Notes: generated from the sequence alone by a model not told the origin. Shown: positions 32,716-43,760, numbered from the stretch's first letter. The stretch: 64,000 bases of DNA from Buchnera aphidicola (Sarucallis kahawaluokalani) (GCF_005080725.1 NZ_CP032999.1:213605-277604), one strand, 5' to 3'. Numbers and translations are program-made.

Positions 32716-34158
32716 TTATACTTGTAAAATTCTATGAATATTTGTTTTTCCAGATTGTCCCATAATATCACCTTGTGTAATAATAATGATATCGCCGTTT
32801 CGTAATAGATTTTTTTTTAAAAGTAATAAAATTGCATCATTGGCTACTTGTAAATCTTTGTAAGGACTATTAAAATAAATAGGAACGACTCCACGATATA
32901 ACGAAACTAAATTTAAAACACTTTGATATTTTGATAATGCAAAAATAGGTAAACCAGAACTAATTCTAGAAGTTAATAAAGCACTTAATCCAGATTCTGT
33001 TAATGTAATAATTGCACTAACTCCATATAAATGATTTGCAGAATACATAGCAGACATTGTAATAGTTTCTTCGATATTATCAAATTTCATACCTATTCTA
33101 TGTTTAGATACATGCATACTTGGTATTTTTTCTGCACCTAAACATATATTAGACATAGCTTGTACTGTTTCAGAAGGATATTTTCCAGTTGCAGTTTCAG
33201 AAGATAGCATAACTGCATCAGTACCATCTAAAACAGCATTAGCAACATCCATAACTTCAGCTCGTGTTGGAATAGGATTATATACCATTGATTCCATCAT
33301 TTGTGTTGCTGTTATCACTATTCGATTTAATTGTCTTGCATATTTTATTAATGTTTTTTGTACACCTATTAATTCAGAATCACCAATTTCTACACCTAAA
33401 TCACCTCTTGCAACCATAATTGCATCTGATGCTAAAATCATTCTTTTCATAGTATCAATATTAGAAACTACTTCAGCTCGTTCTATTTTTGCAATAATTT
33501 TTGGATTATTACCGACAGCACTAGATAATTCTCGTGCCAACATTAAATCTCTTGGATGACTGGGAAATGATACTGATAAATAATCAACACCAATATTAGA
33601 TGCAATAAGTATATCATTTTTATCTTTTTCTGTTAAAGAATCTGCAGATAATCCACCTCCTAATTTATTTACACCTTTATTATTTGATAATTTCCCCCCA
33701 ATTAGCACTTTAGTAAAAATTTTTTTTTGATAAATATCTATCACTTCTAATTGTATACGCCCGTCATCTAATAATAAAATATCACTAACTTTTAAATCCT
33801 TATATAATTTTTTGTAATCTATTCCAACTTGTTTTTCATCACCTGCATCAACTTTTAAATTTGCATTTAATACAAAAATTTTACCAGGTACGAGAAATAC
33901 ATATTTTTTTTTAAAACTAGTAATTCTAATTTTTGGTCCTTGCAAGTCTCCTAAGAGTGCTACATGACAACCTATTTTTTTAATAATCTTAAATGCATGA
34001 TAGGCTCGACGTTCATGCTCTGCTTGTGTACCATGAGAAAAATTTAAACGTAATATACTTGCACCTGCTAAAATTGCTTTCTCAAGATTATCATTTTCAT
34101 CTGTAGATGGACCCAAAGTGATGACTATTTTTGTTCTTCTAATTTTTTTTAAACTCAT
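32716..34158 (-). CDS. pykA: Pyruvate kinase (PykA type)
   Basis: Pyruvate kinase makes pyruvate and ATP from phosphoenolpyruvate, the last glycolytic step. The 480 residues equal E. coli PykA, which it resembles more than PykF over its whole length. [17 protein letters not shown], the catalytic [18 protein letters not shown] and [18 protein letters not shown] are intact, and the C-terminal allosteric domain is conserved ([16 protein letters not shown]-like ITQGD). It faces zwf across a 232-base divergent region that must hold both promoters. In Buchnera it is, as far as I recall, the only pyruvate kinase. Confidence 0.97.
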   Translation of the reverse strand: MSLKKIRRTKIVITLGPSTDENDNLEKAILAGASILRLNFSHGTQAEHERRAYHAFKIIKKIGCHVALLGDLQGPKIRITSFKKKYVFLVPGKIFVLNANLKVDAGDEKQVGIDYKKLYKDLKVSDILLLDDGRIQLEVIDIYQKKIFTKVLIGGKLSNNKGVNKLGGGLSADSLTEKDKNDILIASNIGVDYLSVSFPSHPRDLMLARELSSAVGNNPKIIAKIERAEVVSNIDTMKRMILASDAIMVARGDLGVEIGDSELIGVQKTLIKYARQLNRIVITATQMMESMVYNPIPTRAEVMDVANAVLDGTDAVMLSSETATGKYPSETVQAMSNICLGAEKIPSMHVSKHRIGMKFDNIEETITMSAMYSANHLYGVSAIITLTESGLSALLTSRISSGLPIFALSKYQSVLNLVSLYRGVVPIYFNSPYKDLQVANDAILLLLKKNLLRNGDIIIITQGDIMGQSGKTNIHRILQV

Positions 34159-34380
34159 TTTTTATTAACCATTTTTATAAAAAGAAAATAATATTTAAAA
34201 TTATTAATTGTAAGTAATTATACGTATAATAAATAATTATATAAAATATTTAACAAAAAATATACATTTAAATTTATTAAAATATATATATTTACGTCAA
34301 TTTCAAAAAAATTATTTTTAATTTATTCATTTAATATTTATATTGAATGTTCCCAAGCATAAAATGTATAAAAAATAAAA

Positions 34381-34386
34381 GGGGGG
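34381..34386 (+). promoter_or_regulatory. G6 ribosome binding site of zwf
   Basis: Six G bases in a row end four bases before the ATG of zwf, preceded by AAAA. The run can pair with the C-rich anti-Shine-Dalgarno sequence. A G6 run is very rare in this A+T-rich sequence and presumably selected; the spacing is on the short side. Confidence 0.5.
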
Positions 34387-34390
34387 ATAT

Positions 34391-35827
34391 ATGAAAATAA
34401 ATAACATACAACCATATGATATAGTAATATTTGGCGCAAAGGGTGATTTATCTTGTAGAAAGTTAATACCTGCATTATATAATTTAGAAAAAAAAAACCT
34501 ATTGTGCAAAAACAGTCGTATTATTGGTATAGGTCGTGCTAATTGGAATCAAAATAAATATACCGAAATAGTTTTAAAATCATTAAATATTTTTTATAAA
34601 AATACTATTGATATTAATATTTGGAATAATTTTAAAGAAAAATTATACTTTTACAAATTAGATGTTACACAAACGGAAAAATTTTTTAATTTAAAAAATA
34701 TATTATTAACATCGAGTAATACAAAAATTTATTATTTTGCTGTTCCACCTAATAAATTTAATAATATTTGTATAGGATTAGGAACCATTCAATATAATAA
34801 ACCCCCTAATAAAATTATTGTAGAAAAACCGATAGGTACATCATTACAATCATCAAAAAATATTCATCATACATTAAATACATATTTTAAAGAAGATCAA
34901 ATATACAGAATTGATCATTACTTAGGAAAAGAGACAATATTAAATTTACTAACATTACGTTTTTCAAATCCAATATTTTACAATATTTGGAATAATAAAA
35001 ATATTGAATATGTAAAGATTTCTGTTTCAGAAACTGTAGGAGTTGAAAACCGGTGGAATTATTTTGATGAAATTGGACAAACACGAGATATGGTACAAAA
35101 TCATTTATTACAAATATTAAGTTTAATTACTATGTCGATACCAAAACAACTCAATTCGAAAAATATTAAAAAAAAAAAAATTCAAGTTTTAAAATCACTA
35201 CGTAAAATTAATACAACGAATATTTATCAAAATACAATACGAGGCCAATATACCTCCGGTGTTATTGACGGTAAAATAGTACCTGCTTATATTGAAGAAA
35301 AAGGAGCAAAAAAAAATAGTGATATTGAAACATTTGTATTAATTCAAGCAAACATTGATAACGAACAATGGTTTGGAGTCCCGTTTTATTTAAAGACAGG
35401 AAAACGACTGGATTGTAAAAAAACTGAAATTATCATTCAGTTAAAAAATATCACACATTCGGTATTTAATCATCACATAAAAAATGATTATCAAAACCAA
35501 ATCAAGATTCGAATAGAACCAAATGAAGGAATAGAAATAAATTTTTGCAATAAAAAACCTGATATAAATTCTAAATATAAATTAAAAAATTCAATATTAA
35601 AATTTGATTATAGAGATATCATACAAGATGAAATTCCAGACGCATATGAAAGATTATTATTTGAAAGTATGAAAAACGATCAATCATTATTTGTATCGAA
35701 AGAAGAAATTGAAACTTCATGGGAATGGATTGATTCTATTATACATGCATGGCAATCAAATAAAATCAAAGTACAATTATATAAAGCAGGAACAAAAGGG
35801 TTAAATTTAAGAAAAAATATTTCATAA
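34391..35827 (+). CDS. zwf: Glucose-6-phosphate 1-dehydrogenase
   Basis: Zwf oxidises glucose 6-phosphate to 6-phosphogluconolactone with NADP+, the entry to the oxidative pentose phosphate pathway; its product is the substrate of Pgl (9604-10605). The 478-residue protein (E. coli 491) has the nucleotide fold FGAKGDLSCRKLIPALYNL (14-32), the active-site RIDHYLGKE (173-181) with its catalytic histidine, EKPIG, and FYLKTGKRLDCK. An A13 tract at 35168-35180 encodes lysines in a variable loop. A G6 motif lies before the ATG. It is divergent from pykA. Confidence 0.97.
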   Translation: MKINNIQPYDIVIFGAKGDLSCRKLIPALYNLEKKNLLCKNSRIIGIGRANWNQNKYTEIVLKSLNIFYKNTIDINIWNNFKEKLYFYKLDVTQTEKFFNLKNILLTSSNTKIYYFAVPPNKFNNICIGLGTIQYNKPPNKIIVEKPIGTSLQSSKNIHHTLNTYFKEDQIYRIDHYLGKETILNLLTLRFSNPIFYNIWNNKNIEYVKISVSETVGVENRWNYFDEIGQTRDMVQNHLLQILSLITMSIPKQLNSKNIKKKKIQVLKSLRKINTTNIYQNTIRGQYTSGVIDGKIVPAYIEEKGAKKNSDIETFVLIQANIDNEQWFGVPFYLKTGKRLDCKKTEIIIQLKNITHSVFNHHIKNDYQNQIKIRIEPNEGIEINFCNKKPDINSKYKLKNSILKFDYRDIIQDEIPDAYERLLFESMKNDQSLFVSKEEIETSWEWIDSIIHAWQSNKIKVQLYKAGTKGLNLRKNIS

Positions 35828-35961
35828 GAAATTTTTTTAATTAAATTAATTGATAATATTTTTTATAATTAATTTTAAAATTTCTCAAATTATTAAAAGT
35901 TGTTCATTTATTTATGATATTGTATTATACATATATCTTCAATATAGGAAACTGTAATTAT

Positions 35962-36840
35962 ATGATACGCGTCATTCTATTTTTACTCACAAATTTATCT
36001 GTTACATTTATGTTTGGAACAGTGTTATTTTTGACAGGAATGGAAGCTAATAGTATCAGAGCATTGATTGTTTTTTCTTCTATTGTTGGATTTAGCGGAT
36101 CAATAACATCATTATTATTATCTAAATGGTCAGCTTTACGTTCTACAAATGGACGAATTATTTATAAACCTCAAACTTCAATGGAAGCATGGCTTTTAAA
36201 TGCTGTTCGGTATCAGGCAAATCAATTAGGAATTAAAACACCAGAAGTTGCAATTTATATTTCACCATCAGTGAATGCATTTGCAACTGGATATAGCCGA
36301 AACAGTTCATTAGTAGCATTTTCTACAACATTACTTGAAGTGATGGATAAAGATCAATTGCAAGCTGTAATTGCACACGAACTTAGTCATGTAGCAAATG
36401 GTGATATGATTACCTTATCTTTAATACAAGGAGTGATAAATACTTTTGTATTTTTTGTATCTACTATCTTTTCACGATGTATTATGAATATGCTATTTAA
36501 TTATAGAAATTCAAATTATGTGCGATCATACGGATTTTTAATTAATTATGTTTCTTCAATGCTTCTACAAGGCATGTTTGGTATGTTAGCAAGTATGATT
36601 GTAATGGCATTTTCAAGATATCGAGAGTTTAAAGCAGATGCTGATGCTGCAAAACGTGTAGGATGGGATAGAATGATTAGATTACTAGTAAAATTTAAAA
36701 AAGTAACTGATCCTCGACCACCAGAAGATATTAAAACATACTGTATTAATGGACAATCAAAATCCTTTTTTAATTTATTTTCTTCACATCCCCCAGTTCA
36801 ACATAGAATTGATGCATTACATGATAGAACATATCAATAA
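35962..36840 (+). CDS. htpX: Membrane zinc protease HtpX
   Basis: HtpX is an inner-membrane M48 metalloprotease that degrades misfolded membrane proteins. From the ATG at 35962 it has 292 residues (E. coli 293) and starts MIRVILFLLTNL, like E. coli; a longer frame from 35914 has no family support. AGGAA lies 11 bases upstream. The N-terminal half has two membrane spans; the zinc motif is HELSH (139-143) with E140 catalytic, followed by two more spans and the third ligand in SRYREFKADADAAK. The C-terminal CINGQSKS and HPPVQHRIDAL are conserved. No heat-shock promoter can be discerned in the A+T-rich upstream DNA. Confidence 0.95.
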   Translation: MIRVILFLLTNLSVTFMFGTVLFLTGMEANSIRALIVFSSIVGFSGSITSLLLSKWSALRSTNGRIIYKPQTSMEAWLLNAVRYQANQLGIKTPEVAIYISPSVNAFATGYSRNSSLVAFSTTLLEVMDKDQLQAVIAHELSHVANGDMITLSLIQGVINTFVFFVSTIFSRCIMNMLFNYRNSNYVRSYGFLINYVSSMLLQGMFGMLASMIVMAFSRYREFKADADAAKRVGWDRMIRLLVKFKKVTDPRPPEDIKTYCINGQSKSFFNLFSSHPPVQHRIDALHDRTYQ

Positions 36841-36896
36841 TTATGTAACTAAAAATTAAGAAAATAATACTTGTTTAATGGTTGTGGAGTTTTGCA

Positions 36897-37610
36897 ATGA
36901 TATACTCATTCAATCCAACACTGTTGGTTGGATTAATAACACTAATTCTATTAGAAATAGTACTTAATATTGATAATTTAATATTTATTTCTATATTGTC
37001 TGGTAAGTTACACCCCGAACAAAGAAATAAAGCCCGTTTGATAGGTTTGGGATTATCATTTACTCTAAAATTAATTTTACTAACAATAATATCATGGATC
37101 ATTACTTTTAATAATCCCATTTTTAGCAATAAATATTTTAATTTTTCTGTACATAATATCATACTACTATTTGGAGGATCATTTCTTCTAATAAAATCCA
37201 CCATTGAATTATATGAAAAATCACAACAGTATATTATTCACAACCAATATAAAAGTAAATATTCTGGTTTTTGGGTTACTGTTCTTCAAATCATAATTAT
37301 AGATATCATTTTTTCGTTAGATTCTGTTATTACTGCAGTTGGCATGATAAAGAGACTACTTATCATGATTCTTGCAGTAATGATAACTACTATACTAATG
37401 TTTATAGCCACAAAACAACTTACAAAATTTATCAATACGCATAAAAAAATCATAATATTATGTTTAATTTTATTATTAATTATTGGATGTATTTTAATAC
37501 TAGAATCATTTGGAATATATATTTCCAAAAATTATATATATATTACAGTAGGGTTTACTATAATTACTGAATTTTTTAATCAAACTTTTTTTAAAAAATA
37601 TATATCATAA
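36897..37610 (+). CDS. TerC-family membrane protein, truncated to the membrane domain (YoaE-like)
   Basis: The 237-residue protein matches the N-terminal TerC domain of E. coli YoaE: about seven membrane segments, with ILLEIVLNIDNLIFISILSG and DIIFSLDSVITAVGMI as paired acidic, likely metal-binding signatures. E. coli YoaE is about 518 residues and continues into two CBS domains and a CorC/HlyC domain. Here the protein stops (TAA at 37608-37610) right after the membrane domain, and the next 573 bases are empty. The ATG at 36897 has GGAG 7 bases upstream; a TTG at 36882 is less likely. The family has been tied to manganese or tellurium handling; substrate is not shown by the sequence. It may be a working membrane half or a gene in decay. 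Confidence 0.85.
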   Translation: MIYSFNPTLLVGLITLILLEIVLNIDNLIFISILSGKLHPEQRNKARLIGLGLSFTLKLILLTIISWIITFNNPIFSNKYFNFSVHNIILLFGGSFLLIKSTIELYEKSQQYIIHNQYKSKYSGFWVTVLQIIIIDIIFSLDSVITAVGMIKRLLIMILAVMITTILMFIATKQLTKFINTHKKIIILCLILLLIIGCILILESFGIYISKNYIYITVGFTIITEFFNQTFFKKYIS

Positions 37611-38183
37611 ACCTAAACATATCAAAAAATAATTTTATAAAATTATTTTAAAATTGATATTTACATAGTTAAATAAAACAAAAAATAAAAAATTTTTTAT
37701 TAATTCATATATTATATAATTAAGTAAGTAATTACATGAAATAAAAATTTTCAATTTATAAAAATAATTTGATATTAAATATTAACAAAAATATATAATA
37801 TTACATTCTAAAATTAATTTTAATTGAAAAATATAAACATTTTCTAATAAAAATTATTTACTTTATATATAAAATAATTAATATTATGTGTAACATATAT
37901 AAGTACATCACTAAAACAATCAATTTTTGATAAAATTCTCAAAAATATATTCAATTTTTATTAATTTATAATAAATAAATATATTTTAAAAATATATTAA
38001 AATATTTCATCACTTATATCAAAATATATATAAATATTTTACTTATATTCAAAAAAGGTTAAATATATCTGCAATTTTATTATAAATCATTATTATCTTT
38101 TTAAACTATTAATATATAAAAATATTTTTAATACTTAATACTATGTAAAATAGTATCGTAAATAATATTAAAATTCATAATAC
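37611..38183. other. Intergenic region, probable remains of the TerC-gene 3' half (573 bases)
   Basis: No open frame, RNA or hairpin of note is seen. The cytoplasmic CBS and CorC domains that normally complete a YoaE-type protein would have occupied roughly 800 bases here, so this spacer is probably their degraded residue. I could not recognise any surviving motif of those domains. Confidence 0.5.
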
Positions 38184-38846
38184 ATGATCAAACAAAACAT
38201 TTTATCCATTGATTCTTCTTTACAAAATAATTTAGTTGCTATGTTATATAATAATAAATTATATTACAATGTCCATACATGTAAACATCATGAAAAAAAT
38301 TTATTAACTATGATACAAAATCTACTTACAGATCAAAAGGCTAGAATACAAGATTTTCAAATTATTTCTTTTACTACTGGTCCAGGTAGTTTTACTGGTA
38401 TTAGACTTAGTGCAAGTATTGCACAAGGATTATCTATTTTAAATAACATTCATTTGATAGGAATTTCTACGTTAGAAGTATTAGCAGAGCAAATATGGAG
38501 ATTATATAAGATAAAGAAGATTATTATTTGTAATATTGCAAATAAAAAACAAGTGTATTGGGTTAAATATACAAAAAATATAAAAAACATTTGGAATGGT
38601 AAAGAGGTATTATTACATATTAATCAAGCGGTGCAAAAAATTAAAAATTTAAAAAATACATGGTATATTACAGGTTCAGGTAAAATACATTTTCAAAATT
38701 TATACAATCCTTTTTTAAAATATATTGAAACAAATCAATCATATGCTAAAGATTTAATTAAATTAACAATTTTAGCAAAAAAAAAAAAAAATTTTTTTTT
38801 ATTAAATGATATTCAATTAAATTATTTACATAATCCAAAATATTAA
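38184..38846 (+). CDS. tsaB: tRNA threonylcarbamoyladenosine biosynthesis protein TsaB
   Basis: TsaB is the regulatory partner of TsaD in making t6A at position 37 of ANN-decoding tRNAs. The 220-residue protein (E. coli 231) has the ASKHA-fold N-terminus ILSIDSS, the hallmark GPGSFTGIRLS (about 66-76) and IGISTLEVLA. The C-terminal third is poorly conserved. Near the 3' end the coding strand carries 15 A followed by 9 T (38777-38800), a striking homopolymer junction. The gene converges on leuD, separated by a 10-bp hairpin. It lies where it does in other Buchnera, but its usual neighbour minE is now on the far side of the leu operon. Confidence 0.92.
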   Translation: MIKQNILSIDSSLQNNLVAMLYNNKLYYNVHTCKHHEKNLLTMIQNLLTDQKARIQDFQIISFTTGPGSFTGIRLSASIAQGLSILNNIHLIGISTLEVLAEQIWRLYKIKKIIICNIANKKQVYWVKYTKNIKNIWNGKEVLLHINQAVQKIKNLKNTWYITGSGKIHFQNLYNPFLKYIETNQSYAKDLIKLTILAKKKKNFFLLNDIQLNYLHNPKY

Positions 38847-38866
38847 AAAATATATTTATTACTATA

Positions 38867-38905
38867 AACTACATATATTTATTTTGTTAATAAAAATATG
38901 TAGTT
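38867..38905. terminator. Bidirectional hairpin between tsaB and leuD
   Basis: AACTACATAT (38867-38876) pairs perfectly with ATATGTAGTT (38896-38905), and the A/T-rich loop can extend the stem with small bulges. It lies between the convergent tsaB and leuD and likely terminates both, closing the min-leu transcription unit. Confidence 0.55.
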
Positions 38906-38917
38906 CACATAAAAAAA

Positions 38918-39535
38918 TTATACAGTTAATTTCATATTATAAAATTCTGGTATTAATCGTTCGTATGTAGAAATTTTTTTTTCATTTTTTAAAGTTAAAT
39001 CAATATTATCTAAACCTTCGAGTAAACATAAACGATATAAAGTATCAATTTTAAAATTATATTTATTGTTGTCAATTATAAATACATTATCTTGTAAATT
39101 AATAGTAGATTGTATACCCGGTGTATTATAAATAATGTTAAAAATATCATTTATATCATTTTTAGGTAAAGTAATTAATAAAAGGTTATTATTAAAACTA
39201 TTACTATAGAAAATATCAGCAAAGTCTGATGCAATAATAACCCGAAAACCATAATCTAAAAGCGCCCATACTGCATGTTCTCTAGATGATCCACACCCAA
39301 AATTATTACGTGTAATTAAAATACTAGATTTTTTATAATCTGGTTGATTTAATACAAATTGCATATCAGGAATGCTGGGGTTATTATTTAAAAAACGCCA
39401 ATTATAAAACAGGCTATCTCCAAATCCTTTTTTATCTATTTTTTGTAAAAATTGTTTAGGTATAATAGCATCTGTATCAACATTAGACATATCTAACGGT
39501 GCAATAATTCCAGTATGAATAGTAAATTTTTTCAA
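38918..39535 (-). CDS. leuD: 3-isopropylmalate dehydratase small subunit
   Basis: LeuD completes the isomerase that converts 2- to 3-isopropylmalate. The 205-residue protein (E. coli 201) carries the swivel-domain signatures NVDTDAIIPKQFLQ and ITRNNFGCGSSREHAVWALLDYG. Translation starts at TTG (39535): GGAG at 39543-39546 is 7 bases upstream and no suitable ATG exists. It is the last gene of the leuABCD cluster, 25 bases after leuC, and is followed by a hairpin facing tsaB. Confidence 0.97.
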   Translation of the reverse strand: MKKFTIHTGIIAPLDMSNVDTDAIIPKQFLQKIDKKGFGDSLFYNWRFLNNNPSIPDMQFVLNQPDYKKSSILITRNNFGCGSSREHAVWALLDYGFRVIIASDFADIFYSNSFNNNLLLITLPKNDINDIFNIIYNTPGIQSTINLQDNVFIIDNNKYNFKIDTLYRLCLLEGLDNIDLTLKNEKKISTYERLIPEFYNMKLTV

Positions 39536-39560
39536 TTTTATACTCCGTAAAAAAATAATA

Positions 39561-40961
39561 CTATATTAGTTTTCTTACATCTTGAAATTTTCCAAAAATT
39601 GCAGCTATAGCTGCCATGGCTGGACTTACTAAATGTGTACGACCTGCACGACCTTGACGATGTTCAAAATTACGATTACTAGTGGATGCACATCTCTCTC
39701 CGGGGTTTAATTGATCATCATTCATACCCAAACACATTGAACAGCCAGGTAACCTCCATTCAAAACCGGATTTAATAAAAATCTTATCTAATCCTTCTTT
39801 TTCAGCCTGTTGTTTTACTATTTTAGAACCCGGTACCACAATAGCTTCTACTTGATTATGAACATATCTATTACGTACAACATGTGCAGCTATACGTAAA
39901 TCTTCTATTCTAGAATTTGTACACGAACCAATAAATACTTTATTAATATTTACATCTGTTAAGTACATACCCGGTTTTAAATCCATATATGATAAAGATT
40001 TTAAAACTGTTTTTCGGGTGATATCATCTGAAAAAGACTGTACTGATGGAATAGGCATATCAATAGAAATAACTTGGCTAGGATTTGTACCCCAAGTAAT
40101 TTGAGGAGCAAGATTATTAATATTAATAAATATTGATTTGTCAAAAACAGCCGTTTCATCTGATTTTAATGTTTTCCAATATTTAATTGCAGTATTCCAA
40201 TCTGAACTTTTTGGAGCAAATCTTTTATTTCTTAAATAATTAAAAGTAATTTCATCAGGTGCTATCAAGGCCGATTTTGCACCCATTTCAATTGCCATAT
40301 TACATAATGTCATCCTTCCTTCCATACTTAAATAAGATATTGTTTCACCACAAAACTCAACAACATATCCTGTGCCTCCCGACACCCCAACTTGATTAAT
40401 AATATATAAAATGATATCTTTTGCACTAATATGTTTTTCTAATTTACCAGAAATATCAATCTTCATTGTTTTATAAAATTTTTGTTTAATTGTTTGTGTT
40501 GCAAGTACATGTTCTACTTCTGATGTTCCAATACCGAATGACAAAGCACCAAAAGCACCATGTGTGGAAGTATGAGAATCACCACAAACAATTAACATTC
40601 CTGGTAATGTCATTCCTTGTTCTGGACCCATAACATGTACAATACCTTGATAATCATGACTTAAATCAAATAATGTAATATTAAAATCATTGCAATTTTT
40701 AAATAGTGTTTTTATTTGATTACGTGCCATATTATTTAATAAATTTATATCATTGGTTCGAGTAGAAACATTATGATCCATAGTAGCAAATGTTTTATTT
40801 GGGCATCGTACATTCCTATTATTTAAACGAAGTCCATGAAAAGCTTGAGGAGATGTGACTTCATGCACCAAATGTAAATCTACATATAAAATAGATGTAT
40901 TACTTATATCGCGATATACTACATGATTATTATATAGTTTTTCATATAAGGTCTGTCCCAT
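39561..40961 (-). CDS. leuC: 3-isopropylmalate dehydratase large subunit
   Basis: LeuC holds the 4Fe-4S cluster of isopropylmalate isomerase in leucine synthesis. The 466 residues equal the E. coli enzyme. The three cluster cysteines are visible in [12 protein letters not shown] and in [11 protein letters not shown], and [26 protein letters not shown] and [19 protein letters not shown] are conserved. The ATG is separated from the leuB stop by a single base, so translational coupling is likely. It is placed in a complete leuABCD cluster that in the best-studied Buchnera lies on a plasmid. Confidence 0.98.
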   Translation of the reverse strand: MGQTLYEKLYNNHVVYRDISNTSILYVDLHLVHEVTSPQAFHGLRLNNRNVRCPNKTFATMDHNVSTRTNDINLLNNMARNQIKTLFKNCNDFNITLFDLSHDYQGIVHVMGPEQGMTLPGMLIVCGDSHTSTHGAFGALSFGIGTSEVEHVLATQTIKQKFYKTMKIDISGKLEKHISAKDIILYIINQVGVSGGTGYVVEFCGETISYLSMEGRMTLCNMAIEMGAKSALIAPDEITFNYLRNKRFAPKSSDWNTAIKYWKTLKSDETAVFDKSIFININNLAPQITWGTNPSQVISIDMPIPSVQSFSDDITRKTVLKSLSYMDLKPGMYLTDVNINKVFIGSCTNSRIEDLRIAAHVVRNRYVHNQVEAIVVPGSKIVKQQAEKEGLDKIFIKSGFEWRLPGCSMCLGMNDDQLNPGERCASTSNRNFEHRQGRAGRTHLVSPAMAAIAAIFGKFQDVRKLI

Positions 40962-40962
40962 A

Positions 40963-42057
40963 TTATATCTCTTTTATTAGCATTTTAGTAATTATATCAC
41001 CCATTTGATTGGTAGTAATATAATCATTTGAATTATTTGCAATATCAATAGTTCTATATCCTTTTTTTAATACTTGTTTAACAGATTCAAAAATAGCATC
41101 TGATAATTCATATAACTTCATACTATAACGTAATAATAATGCAACTGATAAAATTTGTGCAATAGGATTAGCTATATTTTTTCCTTTTATATCTGGTGCG
41201 GATCCTCCAGCTGGTTCATACATTCCAAAATTTTTTTCATTTAAACTAGCGGAAGCTAACATACCAATTGAACCAGTGATTTCAGCACAGGCATCAGATA
41301 ATATATCTCCAAATAAATTAGAACATAGTATTACATCAAATTGATTAGGATTTTTAATTATTTGCATAACAGCATTATCAATATATAAATGTGATAACCT
41401 GACATCAGGATATCTTTTAGAAATATTATTTACTGTATCACGCCATAACTTTGAACTGATTAAAACATTAGATTTATCAATCGAAGTAAGTTTTTTTTTT
41501 CTTTTTTGAGCTATTTCAAATGCTATTTTTGCTATACGATTAATTTCACGAGTGTAATAACACTCAGTGTCAAAGGCAAATTCATGTAATTGGTCGTCAT
41601 ATTTTCGACCTGATTTACCAAAATAGATACCTCCTGTTAACTCACGTACACATAATATATCTATGCCTTTTTGAATAATATTTTTACGTAATGGAGATAA
41701 ATCTTTTAACTCAGGGTATAAAATAGCTGGTCTAAGATTTGCAAATAAATTAAAATGTTTTCTCAATGGTAATAGCGCACCTCGTTCTGGTTGTTTATCA
41801 TCTGGTAAGTGACTCCATTCCGGACCTCCAACTGAACCTAATAAAATTGCATCTGATTTTTCACAACCTGTTAATGTTTTTTTAGGTAAAGCAATACCAT
41901 ATTTTTCTAAAGCAATACCTCCAATGTCATATTCGTGTAAAATAAAATTAATATAACACCTGCTCTTCAAAACATGAATAATTTTATATGCTTCCTGCAT
42001 TACTTCAGGTCCAATACCATCTCCTGGAAGAATTGCCAAATGAAATTTTTTTTTCAT
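40963..42057 (-). CDS. leuB: 3-isopropylmalate dehydrogenase
   Basis: LeuB oxidises and decarboxylates 3-isopropylmalate, with NAD+, to the leucine keto acid. From the ATG at 42057 it is 364 residues (E. coli 363) and begins like it, with [12 protein letters not shown] near the N-terminus; an ATG at 42069 would add four. [14 protein letters not shown], the arginines of the substrate site, and [19 protein letters not shown] are intact. A GAG lies before the chosen start. It follows leuA by about 85 bases and directly abuts leuC. Confidence 0.97.
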   Translation of the reverse strand: MKKKFHLAILPGDGIGPEVMQEAYKIIHVLKSRCYINFILHEYDIGGIALEKYGIALPKKTLTGCEKSDAILLGSVGGPEWSHLPDDKQPERGALLPLRKHFNLFANLRPAILYPELKDLSPLRKNIIQKGIDILCVRELTGGIYFGKSGRKYDDQLHEFAFDTECYYTREINRIAKIAFEIAQKRKKKLTSIDKSNVLISSKLWRDTVNNISKRYPDVRLSHLYIDNAVMQIIKNPNQFDVILCSNLFGDILSDACAEITGSIGMLASASLNEKNFGMYEPAGGSAPDIKGKNIANPIAQILSVALLLRYSMKLYELSDAIFESVKQVLKKGYRTIDIANNSNDYITTNQMGDIITKMLIKEI

Positions 42058-42154
42058 ATCAAAACTCATTGAAATTTATATAATAGAAAATAATATAATA
42101 ATTATTCTTTATTATTATATAAAATTAATATTTTAAAATACATATAATCAATAA

Positions 42155-43699
42155 TTATATATTTTTATTTAATGTTAAAATAACCTGCTTCGCTCGCCAA
42201 ATACTATTTAAGACGTTAACCATAGCTTTTGCTGATGATTCAATAATATCAGTTGCTAAACCTATACCATGAAATTTTCTATTTTGATATTCTACAAGAA
42301 TATCAACTTGCCCTAACGCATCTTTTCCTTTCCCTTTTGCAAATAATTGAAATTTTTGTAATAAAATTGAATAACCTGATATTTTATGTAATGCTCTATA
42401 AACAGCATCAACAGGACCATTACTTGTAGTAGCAGATTCCGTAAAAATATCTTTTCCGCAAACTAATGTTACCGAGGCATTAGCAGAACCACTAGAACTA
42501 GATTTAACATTAAAATATTCTAATCGGAAATATTCTGGCGTTTCTTGTTGATTATTAATAAATGCCAATGCTTCAAGATCATAATCAAAAACTTGACCTT
42601 TCTTATCTGCTAATTTTAGAAATGATACATATAATTTATCAATATTATATTCACTATCTTTGTAACCCATTTGTTCCATACGATGTCGTACTGCTGCTCT
42701 TCCTGAACGTGAAGTTAAATTTAACTTAACTGCTTTTAATCCAATAATTTCAGGTGAAATAATTTCATAATTTGCTCTATTTTTTAAAATTCCATCTTGG
42801 TGTATACCTGAAGAATGTGAAAAGGCATTACTTCCAATAATTGCTTTATTTGCTGGAATAGGCATGTTACAAATTTGACTAACAATTTTGCTTGTTCTAG
42901 ATATCTCTTTAGTTTTAATAGTTGTATGTACATTTAATATATCCTGTCGCGATATAATCGCCATAATAACTTCTTCTAAAGCAGCATTTCCTGCTCGTTC
43001 TCCAATTCCGTTTATAGTACCTTCAATTTGTCTCGCACCAGATAAAATAGCAGAAATAGAATTTCCAACTGCCATCCCTAAATCATCATGACAGTGTACA
43101 GAAATAGTTGCTTTATCAATATTAGGAACTTTTTCATATAACAATTTAATAATATTACCAAATTCATGCGGTAGTGTATAACCTACTGTGTCTGGAATAT
43201 TAATTGTTGTTGCACCAGCAGAAATAGCATATTCAACTATTCTGCATAAATTATCTATGGAAGTTCTTCCTGCATCTTCACAAGAAAATTCAATATCATT
43301 AGTATAACGTTTAGCATATTTAATTGAATTAATTGCCATATCTACAATTTCATCAAAATTCTTTCTTAATTTAGAATACATATGTAAATTAGATGTACCT
43401 AAAAAAACATGAATACGAAAATCATGTAATACAGACATTGCATCTGCAGCTACATCAATATCCTTTTTAATACAACGAGCTAGGCTACATATTTTTGTAT
43501 TTTTAATAATTTTTGATATTTCTCTAACAGAGTTAAAATCTCCAGGCGAAGAAATTGGAAAACCAACTTCCATAATATCAATTTTCATCCTTTCTAACGC
43601 CATAGCGATTTGTATTTTTTCTTTTACGCTTAAACTAGCTTGTAAAGCCTGCTCCCCATCCCGCAAAGATGTATCAAAAATAATAATTTTGTCATTCAT
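42155..43699 (-). CDS. leuA: 2-isopropylmalate synthase
   Basis: LeuA condenses 2-ketoisovalerate with acetyl-CoA, the committed step of leucine synthesis; leucine is an essential amino acid supplied to the host. From the ATG at 43699 (514 residues, E. coli 523) the catalytic barrel shows [31 protein letters not shown], the metal-binding HCH in [11 protein letters not shown] and NGIGERAGN; the C-terminal regulatory domain that binds leucine is also present ([14 protein letters not shown]). GGA stands 7 bases upstream of this ATG; a TTG at 43711 is less likely. Only 61 bases separate it from minE on the same strand, and no leader peptide or attenuator is apparent there. Confidence 0.98.
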   Translation of the reverse strand: MNDKIIIFDTSLRDGEQALQASLSVKEKIQIAMALERMKIDIMEVGFPISSPGDFNSVREISKIIKNTKICSLARCIKKDIDVAADAMSVLHDFRIHVFLGTSNLHMYSKLRKNFDEIVDMAINSIKYAKRYTNDIEFSCEDAGRTSIDNLCRIVEYAISAGATTINIPDTVGYTLPHEFGNIIKLLYEKVPNIDKATISVHCHDDLGMAVGNSISAILSGARQIEGTINGIGERAGNAALEEVIMAIISRQDILNVHTTIKTKEISRTSKIVSQICNMPIPANKAIIGSNAFSHSSGIHQDGILKNRANYEIISPEIIGLKAVKLNLTSRSGRAAVRHRMEQMGYKDSEYNIDKLYVSFLKLADKKGQVFDYDLEALAFINNQQETPEYFRLEYFNVKSSSSGSANASVTLVCGKDIFTESATTSNGPVDAVYRALHKISGYSILLQKFQLFAKGKGKDALGQVDILVEYQNRKFHGIGLATDIIESSAKAMVNVLNSIWRAKQVILTLNKNI

Positions 43700-43760
43700 A
43701 ATATTATCCAAAATAAAAATATTTAAAAATTTATAATCAAAATACTATATATTAATTCAT

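Noticed and set aside
43700-43760. Leucine leader peptide or attenuator before leuA
   Set aside because: The 61 bases contain no run of leucine codons and no paired stems.
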